DNA of 64,000 nt from Longispora albida DSM 44784 (GCF_000379825.1 NZ_KB903833.1:435022-499021); one strand, 5' to 3'; counted from the stretch's first letter, positions 40,016 to 47,821 are shown. The notes: generated by a model from the letters alone, not told the origin. A program made the numbers and translations.

Positions 40016-40864
40016 GTGTCTGACGTGCCTGGTGAAGTTGCAATACAAGTACGAGATCTCAGAAAGTCGTATAAATCCCAGCCTGCCGTCGCTGGCCTCG
40101 ACCTGAGCGTGGCCACCGGGGAGGTTTTCGCCCTCCTGGGGCCGAACGGCGCTGGCAAGACGACGACCGTCGAGATCCTCGAAGGCTTCCGCCGCCGCGA
40201 CTCCGGCGAGGTCAGCGTCCTCGGTACCGACCCGGACAGGGCGAACCCCGCCTGGCGGGCCCGGATCGGCGTCGTGCTGCAGAGCACGGGCGAGTTCGAG
40301 GAACTCACCGTCGAGGAGGTCCTCACCCACTTCGCCGGGTACTACCCGCACCCCGACGACCCGGAACGGCTCATGGAGCTGGTCGGGCTCACCGGCAAGC
40401 GCAAGGCCCGGGCCAGGACCCTGTCCGGCGGGCAGCGGCGGCGGCTCGACGTGGCGCTCGGCGTGATCGGGCGTCCTGAGCTGCTGTTCCTCGACGAGCC
40501 GACCACCGGCTTCGACCCGCAGGCCCGGCAGGAGTTCTGGGGGCTGATCCGCGGGCTGGCGGAGGCCGGTACGACCATCGTCCTCACCACGCACTACCTG
40601 GACGAGGCGGAGGCCCTGGCCGACCGGGTCGGCGTGATCACCGCTGGCCGGATCGTCGCGGTGGACACCCCGGCCGGGCTGGGTAACCGGACCAGCAGGC
40701 CGGCGACCGTGCGCTGGCTGGGCCCGTCCGGACCCCGCGCTGAGGAGACGGCCACGCCGACCGAGTTCGTCGCCCGGCTGTCCGGGGAGCTGGGCGGGGA
40801 GATCCCGCAGCTCACCGTGACCCGGCCGACCCTCGAAGACGTCTACCTGGAGCTGATCGCGTGA
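40016..40864 (+). CDS. ABC transporter ATP-binding protein (ABC-2 exporter type)
   Basis: A 282-residue ATPase with Walker A LLGPNGAGKTTTVE, Q-loop VVLQSTGEFEELTVEE, signature LSGGQRRRLDVALG, Walker B LLFLDEPTTGFDP and switch histidine TTHYLDEAE, plus a 60-residue C-terminal extension usual in drug- or lipid-exporter ATPases. It pairs with the permease whose GTG overlaps its TGA. GTG 40016 is the first start; GTG 40025 is an alternative because TAGTGT ends 5 nt before it. The exported substrate is unknown. Confidence 0.9.
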   Translation: MSDVPGEVAIQVRDLRKSYKSQPAVAGLDLSVATGEVFALLGPNGAGKTTTVEILEGFRRRDSGEVSVLGTDPDRANPAWRARIGVVLQSTGEFEELTVEEVLTHFAGYYPHPDDPERLMELVGLTGKRKARARTLSGGQRRRLDVALGVIGRPELLFLDEPTTGFDPQARQEFWGLIRGLAEAGTTIVLTTHYLDEAEALADRVGVITAGRIVAVDTPAGLGNRTSRPATVRWLGPSGPRAEETATPTEFVARLSGELGGEIPQLTVTRPTLEDVYLELIA

Positions 40865-41652
40865 ACGTACTCACCCTCGGGGTCCGCCGTGGCCGGCTGG
40901 AGATCAAGCAGTTCCTGCGCAGCCGGGAGTCGGTGGTCTTCACCCTCGGCTTCCCGATCATCATGGTCACGATCTTCAGCCTGATCTACCCGGGCGAGCT
41001 GGCCCCCGGCGTGCGCTACAGCCAGTACATCCTGACCGGCATGATCGCGGCCGGGCTGATGGCCACCGGCTTCCAGGGGCTCGGGATGCAGATCCCGATG
41101 GAACGCGACCGTGGCGTCCTCAAGCGGCTGGCGGGCACCCCGATGCCGAAGGCCTCGTACTTCGCCGGCAAGATCCTGATGGTGCTGGCGATCGGCGCGC
41201 TGTGCACGGCGCTGCTGCTCGCCTACGCCGTCCTCTTCACGGGTACCACGCTGCCGGCCGACCCGATGAAGTGGCTGACCTTCGCGTGGGTGTTCGTCCT
41301 CGGCATCACCGGCTGCACGCTGCTGGGCATCGCCGCGTCCTCGCTGGTGAGCACGGGACGCGGCGCCTCAGCCGTGGTCACGCCGATCGCGCTGGTCTTC
41401 CAGTTCGTCTCCGGCGTGTACTTCGTCTTCACGTCGCTGCCGCACTGGATGCAGCAGGTCGCTGCCCTGTTCCCGCTCAAGTGGATGTGCCAGGGCATGC
41501 GCTCGGTGTTCCTGCCCGAGTCCTACGCGGCCCACGAGGCGGCCGGCAGCTGGGAACTGGGCAAGGTCGCCCTGGTCCTGGCCGCGTGGGTCGTCATCGG
41601 GCTAGCGCTGTGTCTTCTGACGTTCCGGTGGACGACTCGGCGGGACGGCTGA
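40861..41652 (+). CDS. ABC-2 type transporter permease
   Basis: A 263-residue membrane protein with six hydrophobic segments in the ABC-2 layout: a cytoplasmic start LGVRRGRLEIKQFLRSRESVVFTLGFPIIMVTIFSLIYPG, a loop MERDRGVLKRLAGTPMPKASYFAGKI that contacts the ATPase, and ITGCTLLGIAASSLVSTGRGASAVV. It works with the ATPase immediately upstream. Its last 59 bp overlap the end of the convergent MFS gene, so there is no terminator space between them. Confidence 0.88.
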   Translation: MNVLTLGVRRGRLEIKQFLRSRESVVFTLGFPIIMVTIFSLIYPGELAPGVRYSQYILTGMIAAGLMATGFQGLGMQIPMERDRGVLKRLAGTPMPKASYFAGKILMVLAIGALCTALLLAYAVLFTGTTLPADPMKWLTFAWVFVLGITGCTLLGIAASSLVSTGRGASAVVTPIALVFQFVSGVYFVFTSLPHWMQQVAALFPLKWMCQGMRSVFLPESYAAHEAAGSWELGKVALVLAAWVVIGLALCLLTFRWTTRRDG

Positions 41653-42871
41653 CCGCCGGCGTCGTACCCCGCAGCACCGCGCCGAACAGCAGGCCGCCCA
41701 CGACGTAGCCGGCGCCCTGGATCGTCAGGATCTCGATCACGCCGATCCGCTCGGTGAACAGGGCGGCCAGCCCGGCGCCGATCAGCACCGCCAGCGACAT
41801 CAGCCCGGTGGCCACGGCGAACACCCTGCCCATGAACCGGTCAGGCGTGCTGCCCTGGATCATCGCCATCAGCCCGGCGAACATCAGCGCGCCCGGCACG
41901 CCGACCAGGGCGAACAGCAGGAGCTGCGGCCACAGTTCCGCGGTGAGCCTCGGCAGGTTGAAGATCGCGAGGTCGATCAGCCCGAACAGCACCGTGCACA
42001 CGGTCACCAGGCGCAGCGGGGCGACCCGCGAGCCGATCCAGCCGCCGAGCAGCCCGCCGGCGATCCCGCCGACCGCCTGCGCCGACATCACGTAGCCCAG
42101 CTCCGCCGCCCCGCCGTGCAGCGCGTCCTGCACGAAGAACGCGAAGGCCGAGCCCATCACGCCCTCCCCGACAGCGGTCACGGTGATCAGGGTCAGCACG
42201 CCCGCCAGCGTCCGGCTCCCGCCGATCAGCCGGAACCCGCCGGCCAGCTCAGCCCGGAAGCCCTGTTCCTCGCCGGGCTCGCGTCCGGCCCGGTGCGTGC
42301 CCCTGATCAGCGCGATCAGTACCGCCGCCACGGCGAAGGTCACGGCGTCGAACACCGCGGCGCCTGACAGCCCGACCAGCGCGGCCATGAACCCGCCCAG
42401 CGCCGGGCCGACCAGCCGGGCGAGGTTGTTGTTCAGCGAGTTCAGCGAGTTGGCCGCCGTCAGGTCACCGTCGCCGATCAGCCGGGGCAGCAGCGCGCCC
42501 TCCGCCGGGACGAAGAACAGCACCAGCACGGCCTCCGCGAAGGCCACGCCGTAGGCGATCGGCACGGTACCGGCGCTGTGCACGAGAACCAGAGGCAGCA
42601 CGGCGAGCGCCTGGAGCACGCTGATCGTCACCATGATCCGGCGCCGGTCCCAGCGGTCCACGAACACGCCGGCGAAGGGCGCGAGGAACAGCCGGGGCAA
42701 CGTACTCGCCGCGATGATCCCCGCGACGTGCGCCGGGGAGCCGGTGAGCTTGAGGACGTAGATCGGCAGGGCGATCCGGAGCATCCAGTCGCCGGCCATC
42801 GAGATCAGCCCGGCGAACCACAGCAGCGCGAAGTCACGCCGCAGGAGGAGGGAGAGGTGCTGTCGCTGCAT
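41594..42871 (-). CDS. Major facilitator superfamily exporter
   Basis: A 425-residue protein with 12 predicted membrane helices. It starts LLLRRDFALLWFAGLISMAGDWMLRIALPIYVLKLTGSPAHVAG, with the cytoplasmic loop motif GVFVDRWDRRRIMV between helices 2 and 3 and NSLNSLNNNLARLVGPALGGF around helix 5, as in macrolide- or drug-efflux MFS proteins of the MefA/enterobactin-exporter branch. Substrate unknown. A perfect 7-bp-arm palindrome lies 6 bp upstream of the ATG and overlaps a -10-like TACTCT, suggesting repression. The C-terminal tail overlaps the convergent permease gene. Confidence 0.88.
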   Translation of the reverse strand: MQRQHLSLLLRRDFALLWFAGLISMAGDWMLRIALPIYVLKLTGSPAHVAGIIAASTLPRLFLAPFAGVFVDRWDRRRIMVTISVLQALAVLPLVLVHSAGTVPIAYGVAFAEAVLVLFFVPAEGALLPRLIGDGDLTAANSLNSLNNNLARLVGPALGGFMAALVGLSGAAVFDAVTFAVAAVLIALIRGTHRAGREPGEEQGFRAELAGGFRLIGGSRTLAGVLTLITVTAVGEGVMGSAFAFFVQDALHGGAAELGYVMSAQAVGGIAGGLLGGWIGSRVAPLRLVTVCTVLFGLIDLAIFNLPRLTAELWPQLLLFALVGVPGALMFAGLMAMIQGSTPDRFMGRVFAVATGLMSLAVLIGAGLAALFTERIGVIEILTIQGAGYVVGGLLFGAVLRGTTPAVSRPAESSTGTSEDTALAR

Positions 42872-42877
42872 GACGTC

Positions 42878-42893
42878 ACTCTGACATCAGAGT
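42878..42893. promoter_or_regulatory. Palindromic operator candidate of the MFS gene
   Basis: ACTCTGACATCAGAGT has perfect 7-bp arms around two bases, 6 bp upstream of the MFS start. It overlaps TACTCT (42889-42894, minus strand), a -10-like box. No regulator gene is adjacent. Confidence 0.55.
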
Positions 42894-42942
42894 ACCGCCG
42901 AAATCAAGAGTCATTTTGGCGTCACATGCCTCGGCGGGCACG

Positions 42943-42979
42943 CAAAAATCCCGGCCGCCCTGGTGAGGGAGGCCGGGAT
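42943..42979 (-). terminator. Intrinsic terminator of the 3-hydroxybutyryl-CoA dehydrogenase gene
   Basis: A perfect 10-bp stem (42946-42955 with 42970-42979) extended by CCCT/AGGG inside gives a near-continuous hairpin with a GGTG loop. On the minus strand it is followed by five T residues. Confidence 0.8.
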
Positions 42980-42995
42980 TCAGGCGAAGCGGGGG

Positions 42996-43847
42996 TTACT
43001 GGTACTCGTAGAAGCCCTTGCCGGACTTCCGGCCGAGGTCGCCGGCCGCGATCATGCGCTGGAGCAGCTCCGGCGGGAAGAACTTGGAGTCGTTGGTCTC
43101 GTTGAAGATGTTCTGCGTCGCGTGCGTGAGGATGTCGACGCCGGTCAGGTCGGTGGTGGCCAGCGGGCCCATCGCGTGACCGAAGCCGAGCTTGCAGGCG
43201 ATGTCGAGGTCCTCGGCGCTCACCACGCCCGTCTCGACGAGCTTGACGGCCTCCATGACCAGCGCGCAGATCAGCCGGGTGGTGACGAAGCCGCCGGTGT
43301 CCCGGTTGACCACGATGCAGGTCTTGCCGATCTCCTCGGCGAAGGCGCGGGCGATGGCCAGCGCCTCGTCGGAGGTCTTGTAGCCCCGGACCAGCTCGCA
43401 GAGCTTCATCATCGGCACCGGCGAGAAGAAGTGCGTGCCGACCACCCACTCCGGGCGCTCGGTGACCGCGGCGATCTGGGTGATCGGGATGGCCGAGGTG
43501 TTGGTGGCCAGCACCGCGCCCGGCTTGCAGATCTTGTCCAGCGCCCTGAACAGCTCCTGCTTGACGTCGAGCTGCTCGAAGACTGCCTCGACCACGATGT
43601 CGGCACCGGCGGCGTCGCCGAGTTCCGTCGTGGTGGTGATCCGGCCGAGGGCCGCGGCGGCCTCGTCCTCGGAGATCTTGCCCTTGGCCGCGAACTTGGC
43701 CAGCGAGCTCTCGATGCCCGCCAGCCCGCGAGCAGCGGATTCCTTGGTCAGGTCCCGCAGGGTCACCTGCCAGCCGGCCTGCGCCGCGACCTGGGCGATG
43801 CCGGAGCCCATCAGCCCGGCGCCGATCACCGCGAGCTGTCCCGCCAT
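42996..43847 (-). CDS. 3-hydroxybutyryl-CoA dehydrogenase
   Basis: A 283-residue enzyme of the PaaH/FadB2 type, interconverting acetoacetyl-CoA and 3-hydroxybutyryl-CoA. It has LAVIGAGLMGSGIAQVAAQAG (NAD(P) site), the catalytic histidine in VVGTHFFSPVPMMKLCELVRG, the asparagine in NRDTGGFVTTRL, and ends LGRKSGKGFYEYQ. It is one standard unit, unlike the double version at 16,476. Its promoter carries the motif also found before ethylmalonyl-CoA mutase; both enzymes belong to the ethylmalonyl-CoA route. Ribosome site AAGGAG precedes the ATG. Confidence 0.92.
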   Translation of the reverse strand: MAGQLAVIGAGLMGSGIAQVAAQAGWQVTLRDLTKESAARGLAGIESSLAKFAAKGKISEDEAAAALGRITTTTELGDAAGADIVVEAVFEQLDVKQELFRALDKICKPGAVLATNTSAIPITQIAAVTERPEWVVGTHFFSPVPMMKLCELVRGYKTSDEALAIARAFAEEIGKTCIVVNRDTGGFVTTRLICALVMEAVKLVETGVVSAEDLDIACKLGFGHAMGPLATTDLTGVDILTHATQNIFNETNDSKFFPPELLQRMIAAGDLGRKSGKGFYEYQ

Positions 43848-43891
43848 GTCGTCACTCCTTCTCCATTGGATTGCCCGCAGCCTATTCTGCG

Positions 43892-43909
43892 TACTGAACG
43901 GTCATTCAG
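43892..43909. promoter_or_regulatory. Operator-like motif, copy 2 (upstream of the dehydrogenase)
   Basis: TACTGAACGGTCATTCAG contains CTGAA/TTCAG dyad arms and differs from the meaA copy at two positions. It overlaps the -35 area of a promoter whose -10 would be TAGGCT (43879-43884, minus strand). Confidence 0.58.
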
Positions 43910-43932
43910 GTGGCCGAGTGCCTGCGCGAAGA

Positions 43933-43948
43933 GTGACTAGAGTGTCAC
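43933..43948. promoter_or_regulatory. -10 box embedded in a palindrome
   Basis: GTGAC and GTCAC (43933-43937, 43944-43948) flank the -10-like TAGAGT, 10 bp before GTG 43958. A protein bound here would cover the promoter. Confidence 0.4.
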
Positions 43949-43957
43949 ACTGAGCCC

Positions 43958-44341
43958 GTGGAAGGGTCGGAGAGCCTCACTCTGATCGCAGGCCCGCTGA
44001 TCGCAGTCGCGGTCCTCGGTGGCCTCGCGCTGACACTGTTGTGGGCGTTCCGCTCGGAGCAGCGCTCCGCGGCGGAGAGCGACGCCCCGTGGGCCGCGTG
44101 GGACGGCTCACCGTGGCCAACGCCGGACCCGTACGGCGAGGACGACACGGACACCGACTCCCGGGACTACGGCCTGCTCAAGGACGTCGCGATCGTCGAC
44201 GGGCCCGCGGCGGCCGACGCGCTGCGCGACGCCCTGGCGCTGTGCAACATCCGGACCACGGTCGTGATCGAGGGCGACGGGCGGATCCGGGTCCTCGTCT
44301 TCGACGACGAACTCGACCACGCTCGGCGTGTATTGGGTTAG
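43958..44341 (+). CDS. Membrane-anchored protein with a small C-terminal DUF2007-like domain
   Basis: A 127-residue protein. One N-terminal helix (LIAGPLIAVAVLGGLALTLLWAF, about 9-31) is followed by an acidic Asp/Pro linker and a compact domain (LLKDVAIVDGPAAADALRDALALCNIRTTVVIEGDGRIRVLVFDDELDHARRVLG). This resembles the small DUF2007-type signal domain in pattern (weak evidence). The stop codon lies inside the left arm of structured element B. The GTG start follows TAGAGT after a short leader. Confidence 0.7.
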   Translation: MEGSESLTLIAGPLIAVAVLGGLALTLLWAFRSEQRSAAESDAPWAAWDGSPWPTPDPYGEDDTDTDSRDYGLLKDVAIVDGPAAADALRDALALCNIRTTVVIEGDGRIRVLVFDDELDHARRVLG

Positions 44342-44518
44342 TTGGGCTGCCCGCTCCGTCTGGTTCCCTTTGCGCTCCCGCCCCAGGGGGCCTCCGCGCA
44401 AAGCGAACCGCGGGCAGCCCAACTAACCCGTGCCCAGCCGCCGTTACCCCCGCGACGCCTGCCGGCGCTTCACGGTCAGACCGGTAGCGGTTTCGGTTAG
44501 ACCGCTGTCGTCCGGTCA
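44335..44518. repeat. Structured intergenic element, copy B (nested hairpin plus conserved tail)
   Basis: It fills the convergent gap before murA and includes both stop codons. The outer stem is a perfect 20 bp (44335-44354 with 44410-44429) that contains the upstream TAG. The inner helix 44362-44374 with 44397-44409 pairs at 12 of 13 positions, with the same C.C mismatch as copy A and a compensatory T-A to C-G change. The tail 44427-44504 is about 90% identical to copy A, with two 21-bp repeats. Confidence 0.72.
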
Positions 44519-45808
44519 GATCGTGTACGTCTCGTCCAGTGGTGCCTCCGCCCGGTCGACCGTGACACCCAGGGAGCTCAGGTCGGTCAGGAAGCCCGGG
44601 TATCCCCTGTCGATGTGATGCGAGCCCGCAACGTCCGTCGTGCCGTCGGCGCACAGCCCGGCCAGGACCAGGCCGGCGCCGGCGCGGATGTCTGTGGCGC
44701 GGACGGGGGCGCCGGAGAGGCGTTCGCGGCCCCGGACCACGGCGTGGTGGCCGTCGGTGCGGATGTCCGCGCCGAGCCGGGACATCTCGTTCACGAACAT
44801 GAACCGGCCGTCGAAGATGTTCTCGGTGACGAGTGAGGCGCCGTCGCTGACCGCCGCGAGGCCCATCGCCATCGGGAGCAGGTCGGTCGGGTAGCCGGGG
44901 TACGGGAGGGTGCGGATGTCGACGGCGCGCGGCCGGTCGGCCTGCTGCACCCGGATGCTGCCGGCGGTGGTGGTGATCGTGGCGCCGGCCGAGGTGAGCT
45001 TGTCGAGGGCCAGGTCGAGGAAGGCCGGCTCGATGCCGGTGACCGTGACGTCGCCTCGGGTCATGGCCGCGCCGTAGGCCCAGGTACCCGCGACGATCCG
45101 GTCCCCGATCGTGTGGTGCTCGACCGGCTTGAGCTCGTCGACGCCCTCGACGCGCAGGGTGGCCGTGCCGGCGCCTTCGATCCGGGCGCCCATCTCGGTG
45201 AGCATCCGGCACAGGTCGACGATCTCGGGTTCGCGGGCGGCGTTGTCGATCTCGGTTTCGCCCTTGGCGAGGACGGCGGCGGTGAGCAGGTTCTCCGTGG
45301 CGCCGACGCTCGGGAAGTCCAGCCAGATCTGCGCGCCGTGCAGCCGGGCGGCGCGCGCGATGACGAATCCGTGCTCGCTGGTGATCTCCGCGCCCATCCT
45401 GGCCAGCCCGGCGATGTGCATGTCGAGGCCACGGGAGCCGATCTCGTCGCCGCCGGGGTGGGCGACCCGGACGTGGCCACGCCTGGCGAGCAGCGGGCCG
45501 AGCACGCAGATCGAGGCGCGCAGGCGGCGTACCAGGTCGTAGTCCGCCTCGACCAGCGGCTCGGCCGGAACGTCGGCGATGACCGTGCACGACTTCGCGT
45601 CGGCGGGCTGGATGGTGATCTCGCAGCCGAGCCGGCGCAGGACCTCGGCCATGATCGCCACATCGGTGATCCGGGGGACGTTGCGCAGCACCGTGCGCCC
45701 GCCGGCCAGCAGCGCCGCCGCCATCAGCTTCAGGGCGGAGTTCTTCGCACCGACGACGCCGACGGTGCCTTCCAGCCGGACCCGGCCGTTCACTCTGATC
45801 ACGTCCAC
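44516..45808 (-). CDS. murA: UDP-N-acetylglucosamine 1-carboxyvinyltransferase MurA
   Basis: A 430-residue enzyme for the first committed step of peptidoglycan synthesis. It starts [35 protein letters not shown], with the active-site loop [16 protein letters not shown]. In that loop residue 121 is aspartate where fosfomycin-sensitive enzymes have cysteine. Later motifs are [24 protein letters not shown] and [14 protein letters not shown] 45808 fits the family start, and TAACCT lies 7 nt upstream; the frame extending to 46228 overlaps the divergent gene. It shares a 27-bp promoter gap with the adenosyltransferase gene. Confidence 0.95.
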   Translation of the reverse strand: MDVIRVNGRVRLEGTVGVVGAKNSALKLMAAALLAGGRTVLRNVPRITDVAIMAEVLRRLGCEITIQPADAKSCTVIADVPAEPLVEADYDLVRRLRASICVLGPLLARRGHVRVAHPGGDEIGSRGLDMHIAGLARMGAEITSEHGFVIARAARLHGAQIWLDFPSVGATENLLTAAVLAKGETEIDNAAREPEIVDLCRMLTEMGARIEGAGTATLRVEGVDELKPVEHHTIGDRIVAGTWAYGAAMTRGDVTVTGIEPAFLDLALDKLTSAGATITTTAGSIRVQQADRPRAVDIRTLPYPGYPTDLLPMAMGLAAVSDGASLVTENIFDGRFMFVNEMSRLGADIRTDGHHAVVRGRERLSGAPVRATDIRAGAGLVLAGLCADGTTDVAGSHHIDRGYPGFLTDLSSLGVTVDRAEAPLDETYTI

Positions 45809-45815
45809 ACCTGCC

Positions 45816-45829
45816 AGGTTACGTATGCT
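45816..45829. promoter_or_regulatory. Back-to-back leaderless -10 boxes for murA and pduO
   Basis: TAACCT (45816-45821, minus) ends 7 nt before the murA GTG. TATGCT (45824-45829, plus) ends 6 nt before the adenosyltransferase ATG. Only two bases separate them, so the -35 regions must lie inside the opposite genes. Confidence 0.55.
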
Positions 45830-45835
45830 GGGCGC

Positions 45836-46411
45836 ATGTCTGGCGTCCATCTCACTCGGATTTACACCAAGACCGGCGACGCCGGCTCGACCGCGCTCGG
45901 CGACTTCAGCCGGGTGCCGAAGACCGATCCGCGGATCGAGGCCTACGCCGACGCGGACGAGACCAACGCCGTGATCGGCCTCGTGCTCACGCTCGGCGAC
46001 CCGGCCGACGATGTCCGCGCCGTGCTCCAGCAGATCAACAACGACCTGTTCGACGTGGGCGCCGACCTGTGCAACCCGATCACGGAGAACCCGGAGTACC
46101 CGCCGCTGCGGGTCACCGAGGCCTACATCACCCGGCTGGAGGGGTGGTGCGACGAGTTCAACGCGCGGCTGTCCAAGCTGGACTCGTTCATCCTCCCGGG
46201 CGGTACGCCGGCTGCGGCGTTCCTGCACCAGGCGCGGACCGTGTCGCGGCGGGCCGAGCGGCGGGTCTGGGCGCTGATCGAGGCCGACCCGGAGCGGACG
46301 AACGTGCTCGCGGCCAAGTACCTCAACCGGCTGTCGGACCTGCTCTTCATCCTCGGCCGCGTGGCGAACCCCGACGGCGACGTCAAGTGGGTCCCCGGCG
46401 GAGGCCAGTGA
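45836..46411 (+). CDS. pduO: PduO-type cob(I)alamin adenosyltransferase
   Basis: A 191-residue trimeric-type ATP:corrinoid adenosyltransferase that makes adenosylcobalamin. It has [44 protein letters not shown] (ATP site, residues about 5-48) and [32 protein letters not shown] (conserved Arg/Glu cluster near 130-155). The product is the cofactor of ethylmalonyl-CoA mutase encoded at 37,493. ATG 45836 is chosen; TATGCT lies 6 nt upstream. Many actinobacteria carry this gene beside murA. Confidence 0.92.
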   Translation: MSGVHLTRIYTKTGDAGSTALGDFSRVPKTDPRIEAYADADETNAVIGLVLTLGDPADDVRAVLQQINNDLFDVGADLCNPITENPEYPPLRVTEAYITRLEGWCDEFNARLSKLDSFILPGGTPAAAFLHQARTVSRRAERRVWALIEADPERTNVLAAKYLNRLSDLLFILGRVANPDGDVKWVPGGGQ

Positions 46412-46794
46412 TCCACCACGTCGAGCTCTGGGTGCCCTCGCTGGCCGAGGCTGCCCGGAGCTGGGGCTGGCTGCTCGGTGAGCTGGGCTACGAGGTGTAC
46501 CAGGACTGGCCGGGTGGCCGGTCGTGGAAGGCCGGGGGCGCCTACATCGTGTTCGAGGAGTCGCCGGCGATGCTGCCGGGCGGGCACGACCGGATGCGCG
46601 CCGGGCTCAACCATCTCGCGCTGCACGCCGGTACCCAGTCCGATGTGGACAGGCTGACTGCTGAGGCGCCAGCGCACGGCTGGGAGCTGCTGTTCGCCGA
46701 CCGGCATCCGCACGCCGGCGGGCCGGAGCACTACGCGGCATATCTGACCGACCAGCAGGGCTTCGAGGTGGAACTCGTCGCGGGGACGCCGTAG
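46408..46794 (+). CDS. VOC (glyoxalase-like) family protein
   Basis: A 128-residue protein coupled by GTGA to the adenosyltransferase gene. It reads [51 protein letters not shown] in the first half and [60 protein letters not shown] in the second. Possible metal ligands are the first His (HHVELW), the Glu of VFEE, His of NHLALH and the final Glu of FEVELVA. The reaction is unknown. Confidence 0.85.
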   Translation: MIHHVELWVPSLAEAARSWGWLLGELGYEVYQDWPGGRSWKAGGAYIVFEESPAMLPGGHDRMRAGLNHLALHAGTQSDVDRLTAEAPAHGWELLFADRHPHAGGPEHYAAYLTDQQGFEVELVAGTP

Positions 46795-46809
46795 GTGACA
46801 GTCACGGCG

Positions 46810-46836
46810 GGCGAGCACGGGACCGAGGTGCTCGCC
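46810..46836. terminator. Bidirectional terminator hairpin
   Basis: A 9-bp stem GGCGAGCAC (46810-46818 with 46828-46836) and a 9-nt loop lie between the convergent VOC and GNAT genes. No T-run is present. Confidence 0.55.
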
Positions 46837-46883
46837 TCCGCCACACGTCCGTCACGGGCCGGCCTGCGGCTTCGCCGTGATCG

Positions 46884-47789
46884 TTACAGGGTCCTCGAGC
46901 GGTTCCGCTCGGTCGCGACGTAACCGAGCTTGGTGTAGAGGTTCTGGGCGACGGCGTTGCTGCCGAAGACGTTGAGGCCGAGGACGGTGTCGCCGGCTTC
47001 GACGCTGGCGCGCTCGCCGGCCAGCATGGCGGCCCTGCCGTAGCCCTTGCCCCGGTGGGCCGGGGACGAGGTGACCCCGAAGACGTAGGACATGCCGGGC
47101 ATCATGTCGTGCCGGAGCCAGATCGTCGCGACCTGCTCCTGCCCAGCCTCCACCACCCAGAAGGTGTGGCCGGGTGTGGCCATGCCCTCCGGCAGCAGCT
47201 CGGGGAACTCCTGCCTGGACCGTTCCAGCGCCCGCTCCAGGCTCATCAGGCCCGAGCTGGAGATGTCCCTGGCGTAGCCCTCGACCTCCCCGTCGCGCCA
47301 GGCGGGGAACTCCTCCTCCGTCATCGGCCGGGCCGTGACGCCCTCGGGCAGCTCTGGCGCGTCACCGAGCCGCTTGACCATCTGCATGGCCCGAAGTGGA
47401 TAGTCGTCGAAGAGGTGGCTACGGCCGTCCACAGTGGTACTGATCTTCACGGCGCCCTTGGCCCGGGCCCATTCCTCGCCCCACGCCCGGGCCGCCGTAC
47501 CGAGGCCCTGACCGCGAAGCTCCGGCTCGACCCAGATGTCGTCGACCCTGGCGACGGTCTCGCCGTGCTCCTCCCGGACTGACAGGGCAAGGAAACCGGC
47601 TGGGTTACCATTGGCCGTCATCGCAGCGACGACGGTCTCTGCCGCCGACGCGCGCCAGTTCCGCCGGTTCTCCAGCCGTTGCTGGACAGCCTGCCCGGAC
47701 ATGCCGGCCGCGAGCAGCCAGTCCGTGTACCGCTGGGACCAACATGAATCCCACTCGGATTCATCACCGAGAACATTAAATTCTGTCAC
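46884..47789 (-). CDS. Tandem-GNAT N-acetyltransferase
   Basis: A 301-residue protein with two GNAT-like halves. The first contains VARVDDIWVEPELRGQGLGTAARAWGEEWARAKGAVKISTTV and the second TPGHTFWVVEAGQEQVATIWLRHDMMPGMSYVFGVTSSPAHRGKGYGRAAMLAGERASVEAGDTVLGLNVFGSNAVAQNLYTKLGYVATERNR. Both carry the acetyl-CoA motif A (RGQGLG, RGKGYG). Double-GNAT proteins include MshD-type mycothiol enzymes, but overall similarity is not enough for that name. The start is GTG 47789, with TATCGT 6 nt upstream in a 32-bp divergent gap. Confidence 0.85.
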   Translation of the reverse strand: MTEFNVLGDESEWDSCWSQRYTDWLLAAGMSGQAVQQRLENRRNWRASAAETVVAAMTANGNPAGFLALSVREEHGETVARVDDIWVEPELRGQGLGTAARAWGEEWARAKGAVKISTTVDGRSHLFDDYPLRAMQMVKRLGDAPELPEGVTARPMTEEEFPAWRDGEVEGYARDISSSGLMSLERALERSRQEFPELLPEGMATPGHTFWVVEAGQEQVATIWLRHDMMPGMSYVFGVTSSPAHRGKGYGRAAMLAGERASVEAGDTVLGLNVFGSNAVAQNLYTKLGYVATERNRSRTL

Positions 47790-47795
47790 GCCGCC

Positions 47796-47814
47796 ACGAT
47801 AGCGAGCCTAAGGT
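47796..47814. promoter_or_regulatory. Back-to-back leaderless -10 boxes for the GNAT and ABC genes
   Basis: TATCGT (47796-47801, minus) ends 6 nt before GTG 47789. TAAGGT (47809-47814, plus) ends 7 nt before ATG 47822. Both promoters fit in a 32-bp gap. Confidence 0.5.
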
Positions 47815-47821
47815 AACGATT

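Noticed and set aside
46884-47789. Naming the double-GNAT protein mycothiol synthase MshD
   Set aside because: Two GNAT halves fit, but the visible motifs do not distinguish MshD from other tandem GNAT proteins.
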